DNA from: Cordylochernes scorpioides
Taxonomy: Eukaryota; Arthropoda; Arachnida; Pseudoscorpiones; Chernetidae
Assembly (NCBI GenBank): GCA_030710605.1
Contig: CP092879.1
Coordinates: forward strand, 23,394,116 to 23,458,115
Length of the DNA stretch: 64,000 nucleotides
Direction: 5' to 3'
Shown here one piece after another: positions 1 to 11,700 of this stretch; position 1 is the stretch's first letter, and each line of letters starts with the position of its first letter. The position numbers and the translations under genes were made by a program. Under the pieces are notes generated by a model. It ran no database searches and was not told the origin of the DNA. It saw only the letters and a list, made by a program, of their open reading frames with translations.

Positions 1-168
1 TTCAATAGTGTATGTTTTAATATTGGTATTTTTACACAAAATATAATTAAACTAATTATATATTTTTATAATGTATTTTGAGAGGGAACAAAATAGTCTC
101 AAAGAAGCAATATTGAAATCATATAATTTGAAGATGGGTACCTATAATTGATAATTTTTAGAAATAAA

Positions 169-205
169 ACTAGCCGAATGACCCGGGCAACGCCCGTGTT
201 TACCC
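169..205 (-). mobile_element. Helitron-like 3' terminus
   Basis: Read on the minus strand, this segment has a short GC hairpin (CGGGC, loop, GCCCG; about 184-197) followed by roughly ten bases and a terminal CTAGT at 173-169, with a T as the next base. A hairpin just before CTRRT with insertion between A and T is the hallmark of a Helitron 3' end. The element body would extend to the right. I found neither a TC-type 5' end nor a Rep/helicase frame, so this is at most a non-autonomous or truncated copy. Confidence 0.45.
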
Positions 206-250
206 GATTGAATGTTTTTATTCAAATACTATTTGTTACAATTATAAATT

Positions 251-406
251 GGCGCCTTAAATAAATGCATATATTAATTAATAACTATAGCCTATGAGCT
301 TTATCTGTCTATGTACTGTTGGCTTCCGTAGGCGTCTCTTACTGGGAAAAAGAAAGAGAGAATTCCATTTAGTTATTAACTAATATATGCATTTATTTAA
401 GGAGCG
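251..406. repeat. Fold-back repeat, 36-40 bp arms
   Basis: The left arm (251-290, starting GGCGCCTTAAATAAATGC) is nearly the reverse complement of 371-406 (ending GCATTTATTTAAGGAGCG), around an unrelated 80-base spacer. This is the layout of a small MITE-like element. No coding content is visible. Confidence 0.6.
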
Positions 407-691
407 ACCCACTCCAACACAATAGTTACAAAAACCAAAAAGCGAGTGGGGGGGGGCAAAGTCAAAAACAAGGTATCTCGCGTAGTGGTGGCGTGATCGT
501 AGCCAACCAATAGTAGAGCTCCATTCCAAAAAAAAGCAAACGGTGACAGAGATGAAGACATGACGCATGACGCTCGTAACTGTATATAGAATAATTATTG
601 TAGATTCTCCCATAAAAGGTTATAGAAAATATCATTGTTGTAGAAAGCGACATTTTTAGAATTATGAATAATGAATGGTTTTAAGATTATT

Positions 692-854
692 ATAGCCACA
701 TCAACCAATGATTTATTTAACTCCCGACGTTTTCATTGACCTGCTGTCATTGTCCTCAGGAGAGGATTATTTTGAATCCTAGTTCTACTGAGGAGAGAGA
801 CAGCAGATCACTGAAACGTCGGGAGTTAAATAAACCATTGTTTAATGTGACTAT
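692..854. repeat. Near-complete hairpin element, about 56 bp arms
   Basis: Bases 692-748 pair with 799-854. Both arms carry TTATTTAACTCCCGACGTTT and a CTGCTGTC block. The spacer is itself partly self-complementary (TCCTCAG/CTGAGGA, AGGATT/AATCCT), so almost all 163 bp could fold into one hairpin. It is a MITE or fold-back element with a few arm mismatches, which suggests moderate age. Confidence 0.7.
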
Positions 855-1689
855 GTATTTTTCTGAATCAATGATCTTCGGAAAAAAATTATAAGAAGAA
901 ACATATATATAAGAAACAGCTGGTCGAAATATATATAGAATTTTGTATTAGGTATTAGTAATGTGTTTATATATAGAATTCAGCTTGTGTGTACATATAT
1001 GTTAAAAAAAATAAGATTTTCTTCTAATTTTGGAATATTCTGAAATATACAGAATTATTATCTGTTGCTTGATTTTGGTTATCTTGAGAATTATGCTATG
1101 GTAATGCAGTCGTGGTTAAAATCTTGAAAGTTTATACTAAAAATAGCCTTGATCAGTAATTGCTTTAATTGAGCTAAAGGAAAAAATATATATAAAAACA
1201 TAATTTGGTAAAAGTACTGCCTGGCTTAAGGTGTAAGAATAAAAAAAAATGAAAAACTTATTTACATAATGTACAAATGTTTGAGTAGGCTATCGGGAAA
1301 CAACGACAATTAGTTTTTATATGGGAAGTGTGACCTCTGGCGGTCGATTTAAAAGAGTATTTGAATCTATTAAATATAATTTTAAATGAAATAATATTTT
1401 AACATATATATATATTTTGAAGATTTGGCAATCCATAATTAAAATTATATATAGTAGACCACTCCCTAAACAATAGCCATATACCAGATTTCAAACAGAC
1501 CACAATTATATACAAAAACATAACAGAAAAGCATAGTAGACTGTTTTTAGAAAGTTGGGCTTCTGCCGAAGATAAACAGAGTATAAACAGAAAAATTGAT
1601 TTTCCAGAAATTTATAAAGAATTCATATCTTAATTATTTATAAATAACTATGTATATACCTTTTATTTAATAATTTATTTTGCTTTAAA
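855..1689. other. AT-rich stretch with no recognised feature
   Basis: About 830 bases of A/T-rich sequence with short TA runs. No reading frame of recognisable content, no long inverted repeat and no RNA gene were found. Confidence 0.6.
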
Positions 1690-2020
1690 ATTTTTAAATT
1701 TAGAATTAATATGTAAACACAATTTTTTACAATTACACTATGTTGTATATAAATCTCTATATCTTCCATAGATAAAATAATAATCTATAATATTAAATAT
1801 AAATATAATTATTTGCTGTATATAAACTGAAGGCAATAGTTGAGTCAAAGATACAGTTCTTTCATTGGCCTTGTAGAACGAGAGTGGTGTACGCGTGCGC
1901 GCGTGTTCTAGTGAAAAACACAAACATCCTCGATAAAGAGAGGCGAGTTGCCCCTCGAAATATTGGAACAATAAAAATAATTAGAAATCCAATATATGCA
2001 TCTTTTTTAAATATATATAT
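1690..2020 (+). repeat. Single arm of the 640-bp fold-back family
   Basis: This is a diverged copy of one arm of the fold-back at 23806-24447. Shared blocks include ACAATTACACT, the TTCATTGGCCTTGTAGAACG block, GTACGCGTGCGCGC and the terminal CAATATATGCATCTTTTTT. Only one arm is present, so this is a half element. A (TA)n run follows at about 2010-2036. The apparent frame on the minus strand is the repeat itself and not a gene. Confidence 0.75.
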
Positions 2021-2457
2021 ATATATATATATATATTGATACCAGAGGTATAGGTTTGGAGGATTCCTCCTCTTTAATTCATTCGTTCTTTGTCTTGTAC
2101 ACGTTTCCCTTAACAGTCTTCCATAGTATCAAAACACAAACTAAAAGAAAATTAGAGTTGTTAAATTATTAATTTGTTGTATTTTATTTGTATAGGTGGT
2201 GATACCCAATTGCGGCGTTGACCCGTGCCTACAATTGGGCAGCCTTCATGCAAACGTTCAAAGTGTTGTGAAGTTACAGTAGTAAAAATAATCTTTATAA
2301 TATTGTAATAAATATTATGTCGAAGAGTATATATATATATATGAAAATCAATAGAAAAATAAAAAATAAAAAGGTCAGGTGTTGATGTTAAAAATATTGA
2401 GAGCATATTCTGACCAGGTATGCTCCTGGTACGCCTTTAATTTATAAGTATTTAATT

Positions 2458-2573
2458 AAAAAGGCATATATTGGATCAAAATATAATTTATTTTACCAAT
2501 ATTTCAGTTGGCTGAACGCCAACTTTTATCAAGGCATTATAACATATTAATGTGCGTCAAAAACAAACTCAGC
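2458..2573 (+). repeat. Half copy of the GCATATATTGGATC hairpin family
   Basis: The segment matches the left half of the hairpin at 6672-6872, including GCATATATTGGATCAAAA, ACCAATATTTCAGTTGGCTG and a following CAAC...CTCAG block. The opposite arm is absent. Confidence 0.65.
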
Positions 2574-2648
2574 GCCACATAACGTCAATAGAATTAATTT
2601 TAAAAATATTTTTGATTATATTCAATGGGCAGAAAAAAAAAAGATATA

Positions 2649-3372
2649 TGTGGTGAGGTCTGGTGGCCTCTTGTAGAATCTTGTCGAATAAATCTGTGAT
2701 GTGATCCTGTTGACTCTCGCTATACTGTGATGATCGAGAGGAACAGTAAGGATAAGGAGTATTCCAGAACCTCTCTGCACCTTGAAAGACCTTTTACAGT
2801 TCTCACAAAGTACAGGCAGTCGTGGTCGAGGCAGAGTGGAAAGCTTGGGGATGTCCACACAAAAAACGAAGACACAGTTGCACAAAGAAAGTTCCGTGAA
2901 CAGATAAAAGTTGAGCTAGGAGCGAAAGATGGAGGTAGAAGAGTTCTTACTGGTCTACATGATGGATGAGGTGAACCTGGGGTACAACCCACGAGGGCTC
3001 ACGCAGATGGTGAAGTAACTGTATTTTTGGCTAGGACGGAGGCTTTATATACCTTTTCTGAGAAAGGGAGTATTGGAGTCTGGTGTAATTCTAAACTGGC
3101 GCCGTCCTGACAGTTTCCAATCTATCTTTAGATGATATTTGGTGACTTCCATCTATCTCGAATTCAGACGTTTTTGACTTCTATCTCTTTAGCTCAACTC
3201 TTAATCTATTAAAGAGTTTTATTTATTTATCCTCAGTTTGTACAAAGTACATGATGATGTAATGACACATGTCAATAATGCGTATAATCATTTACAGATG
3301 CGTTTCTATTATACAACATGAAAACCTTGTTATAAGTTCTATACAATATGGGGTTGTTGGCTTAAATTACCA
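2649..3372 (-). mobile_element. Solo LTR, inverted relative of 24487-25291
   Basis: On the minus strand the segment begins TGGTAATT and ends CCACA. It aligns with the solo LTR at 24487-25291 through most of its length: the TTGTACAAA and AATAAATAAAA blocks, TTAAGAGTTGAGCTAAAG, the CTCCTAGCTCAA block, TTTGTGTGGA and GACCACGACTGCCTGTA. TG...CA ends, an AATAAA and a downstream TATA-like GTATATAAAG support an LTR. No internal region adjoins it. Both flanks are TA repeats, so a target duplication cannot be judged. Confidence 0.65.
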
Positions 3373-3688
3373 TATATATATATATTTATATTATGGATAA
3401 AATAAATTTTGTAAAATAAGGGTGTGAATATTTTGAATATTAACAATAACTTATATTTTATATTTACAATTATTTGTACTATGTGTAAAAATTTTTTATA
3501 ATTTATAAAAATACATTTTAAAAGTAGATAAAGATGGTATTATTTCTTTATTTCAACTTAGAGCGCTATGTCCCCCTAGGGACACTTGCACTTTAAAGAT
3601 AAACAAAATTTTTAAAGAAGTGAAAGAAAGATATTTTAAATATGTACAGAATTAGTATGCAAGTTAGTTAGAAGAGAAGATAAAAATA
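3373..3688. other. AT-rich spacer
   Basis: A TA run followed by about 300 bases of A/T-rich sequence between the solo LTR and the mariner. One small GC-rich palindrome, GTCCCCCTAGGGAC, lies near 3570. Nothing else was recognised. Confidence 0.5.
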
Positions 3689-4569
3689 CAAAGGGGGATC
3701 AATAAATAAGGTGAATTATCTTATTTCTTAAAAATTAAAAAAGCAAAAATAATTTAAAGCACAGAATATTAATGGATAACATCGAGAGACTATTTAAGGT
3801 GTTCTGTTCTTTTTTCCCACGCGCGGCGCGAGACTTATAAATAAACTAAAATGGAAGCTCCCTTGAAGGATTGCACCACGCTTGAACAACGTGCAGTTAT
3901 TCGTTTCTTGAATGCAGAAGGTATTCAAACATCTCAAATATGCCAAAGAATGAAAAATATCTATGGTGAGTCTTGTTTGTCTCAAAAAAAAAACATTTAT
4001 AAATGGGTTAACGAGTTCAAAAATGGACGAATTACATGTTCCTCAGGTCTCAACGTTCGGCCGGTAAAGTTTTGTTTACAATTTTTTGGGATGTTGATGG
4101 ACCAAGGCAACGTATGAACAGCGACCTTTATTGTGACATTCTTGTAAATAAGCTAAAGCCCGGTATAAGAAACAAAAGAAGAGGGAAGCTTAGTAAAGGT
4201 GTTCTCTTCCTTCATGATAATTCAAGGCCGCATACATCATGTAAAACTGTATCTACAATCATTAAATTAGGTTTTGAAGTTTTAGAACATCCTGCATATA
4301 GTCCAGACTTAGCCCCCTCTGACTATTTCCTTTTTGGACTACTTTATTTAGGGAAAGCGATTTGACTCGGATGAAGATGTCCAGAAAGTGGTGCAAGATT
4401 TTTTTCACGCGCTTCCTAAGAGTGCCTATAAAGAGGGTATTTACAAGTTGCCAGAACGATGGAGACGATGTATAGAAAGCCAAAGTGATTATTTTGAATA
4501 AATCAAGCCCTAATTGGGCTTCTTTTTTTAAATAAATTATAATTCACCTTATTTATTGATCCCACCTTG
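3689..4569 (+). pseudogene. Mariner-like transposon with internally deleted transposase
   Basis: Terminal inverted repeats of about 25-30 bp (GGGATCAATAAATAAGGTG at 3695 and its complement ending 4563) enclose a broken mariner transposase. Residues from 3851 form the N-terminal HTH domain (AVIRFLNAEGIQTSQIC, then KWVNEFKNGR). After 4035 the sequence jumps to the late catalytic region (SAGKVLFTIFWDVDGP). The second and third acidic motifs are visible as LHDNSRPHT and YSPDLAPSDYF, but the region carrying the first catalytic Asp is deleted. A frameshift near 4345 leads to the normal C-terminus (KLPERWRRCIESQ, stop at about 4500). The body is about 0.88 kb against the usual 1.3 kb. It cannot make active transposase. 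Confidence 0.85.
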
Positions 4570-4740
4570 AATATATATCAACACAATTGATATATGTACA
4601 AAGGGTTGGTAAGCAAATTTAGTTAAATGAAATAAAATTGTAAAGTATTGTGTTTATTGGAGAAAAGCAATTTACAGAATAAAAAAAGGTTTTAAGGAAT
4701 ATTTTATAATGAAAATATGCTAGATATTAGAGAATTATTC

Positions 4741-5490
4741 AGTTAAAAAATATATATACTGAAAAGAGTTTATTACTAAATAAAAGCGTTCGAATGGAAT
4801 TTAGTAGTTTATGTAAAACATATGGTTCTTTAATCAAAAGAATGTCAGGTGGGTCATCTCTAGTGTTGGCCTGTAGCTCCCTTATCGCAGTAAAAATTTT
4901 CCTTACATTTTGTTGAATACATCTCACATTTTCAATCATATAGGATATTAATCTATTTAAGATTGAGCTTCAAATTGTATTTGATACATCATTTCCCTCG
5001 TATATTTGTGAATATTGTGTCCTTTGGATAATTCTGTCTATTTGTGATTTGTAAATCAGGCATTCACTTGAATTTGATTTATGGTTTCTAGAAAGGTTTT
5101 TAAATTTGGGGTGCTTAGAGCAATTGTGACAATTTGGTGCTTCAGTACAGTTGTGGCTACCCTGTACACCGCATATTTTACATATTTTAATGTTTTGGCA
5201 GTCTTTTGTTTTGTGGTTCGGATTAAATTCAAAACAATTTTGGCATTGTCTTACAAATATTCTGTCTTGTGTAGAACATCGCTGGTATTATGTTATAAAA
5301 TATCTATCTTTCAAAAACCCCATTGATTGAAGCAATGTTTGAGATTTCTGTTGAAAACGCTATCTCCTCATCTCCATATTTTTGCGATCTCGGACTGGAA
5401 TTCTAGAACCATCATTCAAATGGACCACGACTTTCGGTGACTTTACTAATCTCCTCCGAACGCTGATTGAGCAATAAGCATCCATCTATT
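4741..5490 (-). pseudogene. Non-LTR retrotransposon fragment: ORF1 zinc knuckles and start of ORF2 endonuclease
   Basis: Read right to left, 5490-4960 encodes the C-terminal part of a Gag-like ORF1 with CCHC-type knuckles (CQNCFEFNPNHKTKDC, then CKICGVQGSHNC and CHNCSKHPKFKN, then an SSECLIYK end). This series of knuckles is typical of Jockey/R1/I-clade elements. It is followed at 4938 by the start of the apurinic endonuclease domain (MIENVRCIQQNVRK...DDPPDILLIKEPYV), which breaks off after about 40 conserved residues. Frameshifts or stops interrupt the upstream part (near 5370). The element is dead and truncated. Confidence 0.7.
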
Positions 5491-6671
5491 TAAAAGATCG
5501 AAAATAAAATACCAATTAATTTCAAATCTTTAATATATTCAAAATTCCATCAAATTTCTTTCTGGCATCATGATTGTAATTTTTACGGAATTATTTGAAA
5601 AATATAACCATGAGTTTTGTGTAGAATATGTGTCATAGCCTCAGACCACATAAGCGCAGGTGAATGGTTTTTCCATGGTCACTGGAAACTGTCGTTTTAG
5701 GATAATAATAATCCATATCTGTGAATATCATAAAAGAATATTCAAATAAAGACATATTGTATCAACTTGTATATCAAAATACGTTTTTATCCAATATTTG
5801 AAATTTGAAAATTAACTATATGGTAAAAATATTAATGGATTTTTTTTTTGTATGAAAAATATTTATCTTGAAAATGAAGACATCTCTCCCAATAGTCACA
5901 AATTCCGCCCTGGATAAACGAGGACCATAGCTCCTACCATGGACTCTACGTGGAAATATCCCATTTGCCAAAGCTGAGGTTGTGACTTTGACGCCAATAT
6001 GGTGCATAGTTGTTTTGTCTATATATCCTTGATAGGTAAAGTTTTAGATTTATTGGAAAATAATGGATACTTTATATTTATTTCTATATTTAATATAGCG
6101 TGACTATTCCATGAAATCATTCCATTGCTTCTATTATTTCAAAAACGATAAATAATATATTTTAAAATAAAGATAGAAATTTATAATAATATTCACTCTC
6201 TTTTTACAGGAAATGAAATTACCCTTTAACATTTTAACGAACAAAAATAACAAAGTTATAACCAAATACAGGATTCAAATAATATTCAAAACTATTGAAT
6301 TTTCTGTAGAAAAATTCTATAAATATACTTATTCCAAGACGACGCTCTTTTTAAATATATAAATAGATTTTGTAAATACACAGATTTCTCTCTTCAAGAT
6401 TTAGAGGCGTAAATTAATATTAAAATCAGTTCAATTTACTCGGGTGAAAATGTTAGACTTATCATATTTCTATTAAGAACACCGTAATGTTGGTAAACTG
6501 AACTTTATTTTATCCTCGAATAGTCAACAAAGGTGTTAGCCAGAGTAAACTTTGAAAGAAATAATTTTATTTCCGACACATCATTTCAAGCTATATTCTT
6601 TAAAGTTTTCATCACGCCTAGTCGTTTCCATATTCATACTCTCTTTCTTACACTTTTTCTTATCTTCATTA
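5491..6671. other. AT-rich stretch, one unassigned minus-strand frame
   Basis: About 1.2 kb of mostly A/T-rich DNA. A 63-codon open frame at 5816-6007 (minus) has somewhat more balanced composition, but I do not recognise it. No repeat arms, RNA genes or transposon ends were found. Confidence 0.5.
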
Positions 6672-6872
6672 AAAAAAAAAGCATATATTGTATCAAAATA
6701 TAATTTATTTACCAATATTTCATTTGGCTGAAATCCAACCCTTTTCAAAGTATTACACCATATTTAGGGTCAACAACAACCTCAGTTATAATACCATGAA
6801 AAAGGTTGGCGTTCAGCCAACTGAAATATTGGTAAATAAATTATATATTGATCCAATATATAGCTTTTTAAT
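6672..6872. repeat. Hairpin element, about 70 bp arms
   Basis: The left end (AAAAAAGCATATATTG, ACCAATATTTCATTTGGCTG) is the inverted complement of the right end (CAACTGAAATATTGGTAAAT, CAATATATAGCTTTTTAAT). Spacer 6741-6796 is unique. The terminal sequence resembles the ends of the larger fold-back at 23806-24447 (GCATATATTGGA...CCAATATTTC), so both may belong to one superfamily. Confidence 0.7.
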
Positions 6873-7009
6873 TGAGGATCTAATTATGGATTGGTTTATT
6901 TTCAAAACTATTTTTATTATATCCAATAATCGGTATAATATAAGGCAATAACGCGCCATACACTTATGAAAAAAACATAAACGAAGGTTATACCTTTTAT
7001 ATCCCAGGA

Positions 7010-7535
7010 ATATTAAGAACTGCGATAGAGCAAACAATACAAAATGACTTAACAAGAATAACCCAATCAAAGTTATATTCCCACTATAGAGATATATATA
7101 CAACGTTTACCACCGAAGAATATTTCTTAAGTGAACTCCCTTTTCCTGTCATCAGATTAATCGCACAATTTAGAACCCTTTCAATTTTTTTCAGAGAACA
7201 CCATCTGATTTTAATGAGGCGTGAAGACCTGAAATGCACTTTCTGTGGATCAGGAATAACAACGGAGATGTTGCACTACTTATTTGACTGTGCTGCTCTG
7301 TCTGAGGAAAGACGAAAACTAAATGATAAAACGGGGCAACTTTGTCCTTCATTTCCGGCACTAATTAATGAAATATCAAAGAATAGGTATATAGCGATGG
7401 CGATATTTGGATTCCACAAGACTATATCCCGGAAAAAGGCCACACAGTGTTCTTCCCATCCATTGTGAACTGGCGAATCCTGTATAGGGCGAGAGGCCCT
7501 AAATAAAGGCTTTTTGTTGTTTGTTGTTGGTTGTA
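7010..7535 (+). pseudogene. 3' end of a non-LTR retrotransposon ORF2
   Basis: The frame ending at 7468 contains the cysteine/histidine signature that follows RT or RNase H in many non-LTR elements: REDLKCTFCGSG..TEMLHYLFDCAALSEERRKL (C-x2-C...H...C). Upstream sequence from about 7010 continues the same frame (FPVIRLIAQFRTL). After the stop there is a short 3' UTR with CCTAAATAAAGG and a TTG-rich tail (TTGTTGTTTGTTGTTGG), typical of an I/Jockey-type 3' end. The 5' part of the element is absent, so it is a 5'-truncated copy. Confidence 0.65.
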
Positions 7536-8119
7536 CCTTTTATCATGTATATATATTTTACTTTTCAACAAATTTAATTATTTTTTAATAAATAACGTTC
7601 GAATTTACATTTATGCGGAATTCGACGTTATATAAGCAAATAAGGAGTGGTTTAGACCCAAAATATGAAACTTTCTCAAGTTTTATCCATGAATGTATTT
7701 ACAAGAAATGAAAAAATGACGTGTGAATTTTCTTTTCTCAAGTAAAATAAACTTCTGTCCTTACACTGCGATGAAAAGATATTGGCAGGGCTTTGGTATT
7801 CAACAATGATAAGCCAGGCTTTTCTAATATTTTCTCATCGCTTCAGTTGAGTAGTAGGTTTGTTTTATTTGAAAAATAAATTTTCATTCTTATAATGGTT
7901 TTATTTTTTATATTCTGTAGAATATTTATATTCAAACTTTAACTGGTTAAACCTATGTATTACACTGGGAGATTTTAAATTATGAGTTTCGAATACAACT
8001 ATGAAAAAAATATGGGATTTATTTTTCATGCCTTGAGCGTATTTACGCAAATTTGGCCTTAAATACCCTTTTCTTGGGGTCTAAAGAAGCCTCTGGGACC
8101 AAAAATATTTTTGGTCGCA
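7536..8119. other. AT-rich stretch with a degraded copy of the 371-bp repeat
   Basis: About 7670-7860 resembles the repeat at 14824-16045 (AAACTTCTGTCCTTACACTGCGATGAAA compared with CTTCTACTGTCCTTACTGCG, then a GGGCTTTGG block). The rest is A/T-rich without recognised features. Confidence 0.4.
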
Positions 8120-8285
8120 GTGGTGCAGCCTGCTCCATGCTGAGGAACGCCAACAGCGCGAAACGCGTTCGTGGTTGGTTTTTCTTGATTTATCAAGATA
8201 TTGGGTTGGCCAAATATCAGGGAACAGCTAAAATCAATGTTTAGTTGATTTCTGTTCCACTAGATGGCATTCTTCCATCTAAAAA
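8120..8285 (-). repeat. Dispersed SINE-sized repeat, copy A
   Basis: The reverse complement of this stretch aligns with 25607-25777: GCCATCTAGTGGAACAG, TTTGGCCAACCCA, ATAAATCAAGAAAA, CCACGAACG and GCAGGCTGCACCACTG. A shorter relative lies at 11985-12066. No terminal inverted repeats or coding potential were seen, so a SINE or MITE origin is undecided. Confidence 0.6.
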
Positions 8286-8980
8286 GCATATGTACTTTTG
8301 GTCAGGATATTCCTTCTTTATTTTTGAATACAACTATATAATAATGGTTGAATAATAGAAAAGTTTGGAGTATTTAGTAAAGATCTTAGGAAACTCTGCA
8401 AGATGCCGAAATAGTCTATTGAAAACAAAGCTATTTCTTGGTCTCCTCCTGAATCGTTTCGAAAGTGAGGAGAATGGTACTTGAATCCAAAAATTCGAAT
8501 AAAATTTATACAACCGCTTCCTCAGTAAATCGATTAAACTATATTTCCTTAAAATCATGAATTTTGACTATGTAAGTAGAATGGAGAATATGAGTGTTGT
8601 GTGTAGCTTTGTGGTAAATTAAACTGATGCAACAGTGAAAGTATTCAATACTGATGTGCAGGACCTATTTATTTTCAGACGGACTAGACAGGTGTGACTA
8701 AACAGCGCCGGTACCATAAGAGTATACTATTGATAGCATTCCTTTTCAAAGCAGATTATATAATAAAAATATTGTATTTATACCTAAGATAGAACCCTTA
8801 GTTATTTTCAATTTGGTAAAAATATGTTTATTCCTCCCTCAAAAAATAACATCAGTAATATTTAAAATATAATGAATATTGTACCAATAGAATAGAGGTT
8901 TGGATATTGATCAGACGGAAACCTATTATAGATTCCTGAGAGGTCAAATAATCACACACTATAGTGTGTTATATCTACAA
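8286..8980. other. Unassigned AT-rich stretch
   Basis: No coding, RNA or repeat structure was recognised in these roughly 700 bases. The 74-codon minus-strand frame at 8334-8558 has no recognisable motif. Confidence 0.5.
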
Positions 8981-9420
8981 ACCACCTTCCATCCCACATA
9001 GCACTGAAAGACAATGACACAGCAGATTCAATTGCTAAATCAGCAGCAATACCTAACTTAGACCTTGATTTCAACCTTTTCAAACGCACACAAAAAAGAA
9101 ACATCCAAACGAAAGGAGTCAATATCCCATCATTGGTATCTGAACCAAAAGCCTGGAGCTATTCTAGAATGTGGGATAAACCGAGGAGAAGCAACCTATA
9201 TCCCCAGGCTAAAAACTGGCCATACAAGACCTCTCCTCTTCCAGGATTACCTTCCTACAATGCACCATTTGCAGGATCTAAGAGGCCTCACCAGACCAAC
9301 TCTTGGAATGCATGGGAGCCTTAAGACAGGACCTGTATTCCAACCCTACCATTATTGTGAATTTGATCAATGAATTTAGTCTACAATACCTTGTATAATT
9401 ATACAATGGGATAATAAAAG
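8981..9420 (+). pseudogene. Non-LTR retrotransposon RNase H tail, frameshifted
   Basis: The first part reads SHIALKDNDTADSIAKSAA, which matches the end of the RNase H domain of non-LTR elements (normally SH.GI.GNE.AD.LAK.A). It continues after a frame change into RRSNLYPQAKNWPYKTSPL in one frame and YIPRLKTGHTRP in another, the usual region after RNase H. No clean stop or tail was found. It is a short dead fragment, not obviously from the same element as 7010-7535. Confidence 0.55.
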
Positions 9421-10081
9421 AAAATCTACAAACCTTATATACACACCAAAGAATTTTTTTTAAATAATGGAATGGCTAATCAGTTAAAAATCCCTCTAGC
9501 AAATTTGGAGGTTTAGTCTCCAGTTGAATATTTAATTTAAATATATATTTAGCCTATAAAGCCTAAAACTATTATTATATTAAATACCCATTTTTCATAT
9601 AATAATTAAGAAAATCAGTTTAATAAAATAGTAGAGCAGTCTCGAGTTTTAGAGTTGCAGAGCTCACCATTATTAAGTCGTGTTTTCCACATTTTTCAAT
9701 TTAATTCATCACAGTATAATGTACGTAGATATAACTTTTAAATATATTTTTTTAAAATTTATTTTATATGTTCATTCTCTTCACAAAATAATTACAGAAT
9801 AAGTCTACCTATATATTATAATATAATTTAAAATGTTCAAAATTTCTAGATTTTTTTTTCCAAGATAAATTTGATTATAAAACCCAAGAGAGAGAGAGAG
9901 AGAGATGTTCTCATATTTTATCTTCTTATTGCATAGAATATTCTCAAATTATAAGAAAACAGATATATAATTAGTTGGAATAATTTACAGCTAAAAAATG
10001 TCACTATTAAAATAATGACACTGGTCCATTATTACAGGATTCCGAATATCAACAAAATACAAAAATCATATTTGAATAAAA
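9421..10081. other. AT-rich stretch with a GA microsatellite
   Basis: A/T-rich sequence with one (GA)n run at about 9889-9905. No gene or larger repeat was recognised. Confidence 0.6.
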
Positions 10082-10160
10082 GAAGCTTTCGGGCAAGCCC
10101 TTCCTTAGCCAACTAAAAATTTTATTTAGGTGAAGAAGGGCTTGCCTTTCCTTTATCAGG
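10082..10160 (-). repeat. Small fold-back with the CCCGAAAGCTT motif
   Basis: On the minus strand it reads GGAAGGGCTTGCCCGAAAGC followed by TTCTTTTATT. A partial inverted copy, GAAGAAGGGCTTGCC, lies at about 10133-10148. It belongs to the motif family shared with 17109-17245, 20488-20857, 27070-27120 and 28425-28485. Confidence 0.55.
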
Positions 10161-10644
10161 TGAGTAAAAATAGAGTTGCGGAATTATATGATTTCTGTAA
10201 AGACACACACCCACACTCCGGTGTTTATTCTATTCATTAAAACTCTCAAAGTCTAACTCTGAATTTTCACTTTTCATATAATCTTTCACAGAGTCGAAGA
10301 ATTGGATAAATGGATTTCAAGCAGTATATATATCAAATAAATTTTATATTTAACTAGAATTAGTATATACGTTTATCCGAAGGCCGTTTTAAAAATCAAT
10401 GTTGAGGTGTACCTATTATCCCATCGATACAGTAAAAAAGGTTGGGAAACATAGAAGAAAATCTGGCCGTCATTCAGAAAATGGGCGATTGTCCCAGAAG
10501 GCCTGTCTATCGATATATTGTCTAGGAAAAAGAGGCATCTCATCCTTCTTCGTCTAATCTGTAGGGCCATTTGTCCCCTGGGGAGAAGGATAAAACCCGC
10601 GCCTGACATTATATATATCCTTATATTATATTTTCATAGTTGCC

Positions 10645-10715
10645 TAACTAGTGGCCTGATGGTATAGAGAGTCGATATAGACAACTGCGACCTGGGATCG
10701 AATCTCTCATTGAAC
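10645..10715 (+). repeat. tRNA-like SINE head or tRNA pseudogene
   Basis: The stretch has a pol III A-box-like TGGCCTGATGGTATAGAG and a B-box-like GGGATCGAATCTC about 35 bases downstream, the spacing of an internal tRNA promoter. I could not fold a convincing acceptor stem or a clear anticodon arm, so a tRNA-derived SINE head is more likely than a functional tRNA. Confidence 0.4.
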
Positions 10716-11210
10716 ACTTTTTATTTTAGAAAATGCTTCTATAAAATTTCTCGTTTCGTGCGCATGTCCAGCTTTACTGATGCATGTAAGTAACCAAATG
10801 GAATTACTGAACTATGTAAGTACAAATCGAAATGTTTTTCAGATGTGTAAAAGCAGTCAGAAATTCCTACACAACCATTAATTCCTATACGAATATATAT
10901 TTAAAATAAGTAAAATTATTTTTATTGCCTTTTCGTCTATGAGATTTTATTTCGATTTCTATAATTTACTTGATTTTTAGCATATATTTTTATTTTATCT
11001 ATATATTATTTTTTTAACTTATGATACAAAATATTATATATTATATAATACAATTTTAGTATAATTAAAGTAACCTTCGATGCAATATTTAGCCATAAAT
11101 TGTATGATCATGATTTTAACAAAAAATGGCTTTTAATAGGCTAACTAATAATTTGAATCACAAATGTGTGAGCGTGCTGAATAAAATTAAAGTTTGAACA
11201 ATCACAATTT
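10716..11210. other. Unassigned AT-rich stretch
   Basis: It follows the tRNA-like head and contains only A/T-rich sequence. No poly(A) or simple tail marking a SINE end was found. Confidence 0.5.
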
Positions 11211-11700
11211 TCTGGACTTTTTCTGGACTGTGAAGCTGGGAATTTTGGTAGTGTCAAAAATTTGGATGGAATCGCGGTCGGAGATTGGTTATTGCTTCAG
11301 GTTGGGAAGTCCCTAAGTGGAACAAGGTTGAGGTGGCATTGCTGGTAGACGAGCCCTCGGGAGGTGAGCGGCTTGGTCCGCTCGTGTGATATTGATGGAG
11401 AGGGGCGGTGTTGGTAGAAAAGATTGCCCCAGGGGGGCTGTACATGTTTTCACTGTGGTCGGGATGGGTTTTCTCGCATCTTGGCCTTGCGAGTGTACCT
11501 CCAAAGGAATTTTACTCCAGCTTTCATTGTTCATCCTGGCGGCTAGAGGAAGTAGTCCTGTAATGATTTGCGCTTCGCAAGTCGTGAGAGTGGCAAGTGA
11601 TAAGGACGCACACAGGAGGCAGGATTCAGGAGCTAAAACCCTGAGGAGTGAATCGAGAAGGAAAGTTTGAAGACCACCCTGGGAACAACTGAAGTGGAGA
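11211..11700. other. GC-richer island of unknown origin
   Basis: Composition is clearly less A/T-rich than both flanks. Open frames exist on both strands: 94 codons at 11386-11670 (plus) and 73 codons at 11313-11534 (minus). I recognise no domain in any of them. It could be an old exon, a processed fragment or part of an unrecognised repeat. Confidence 0.35.
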
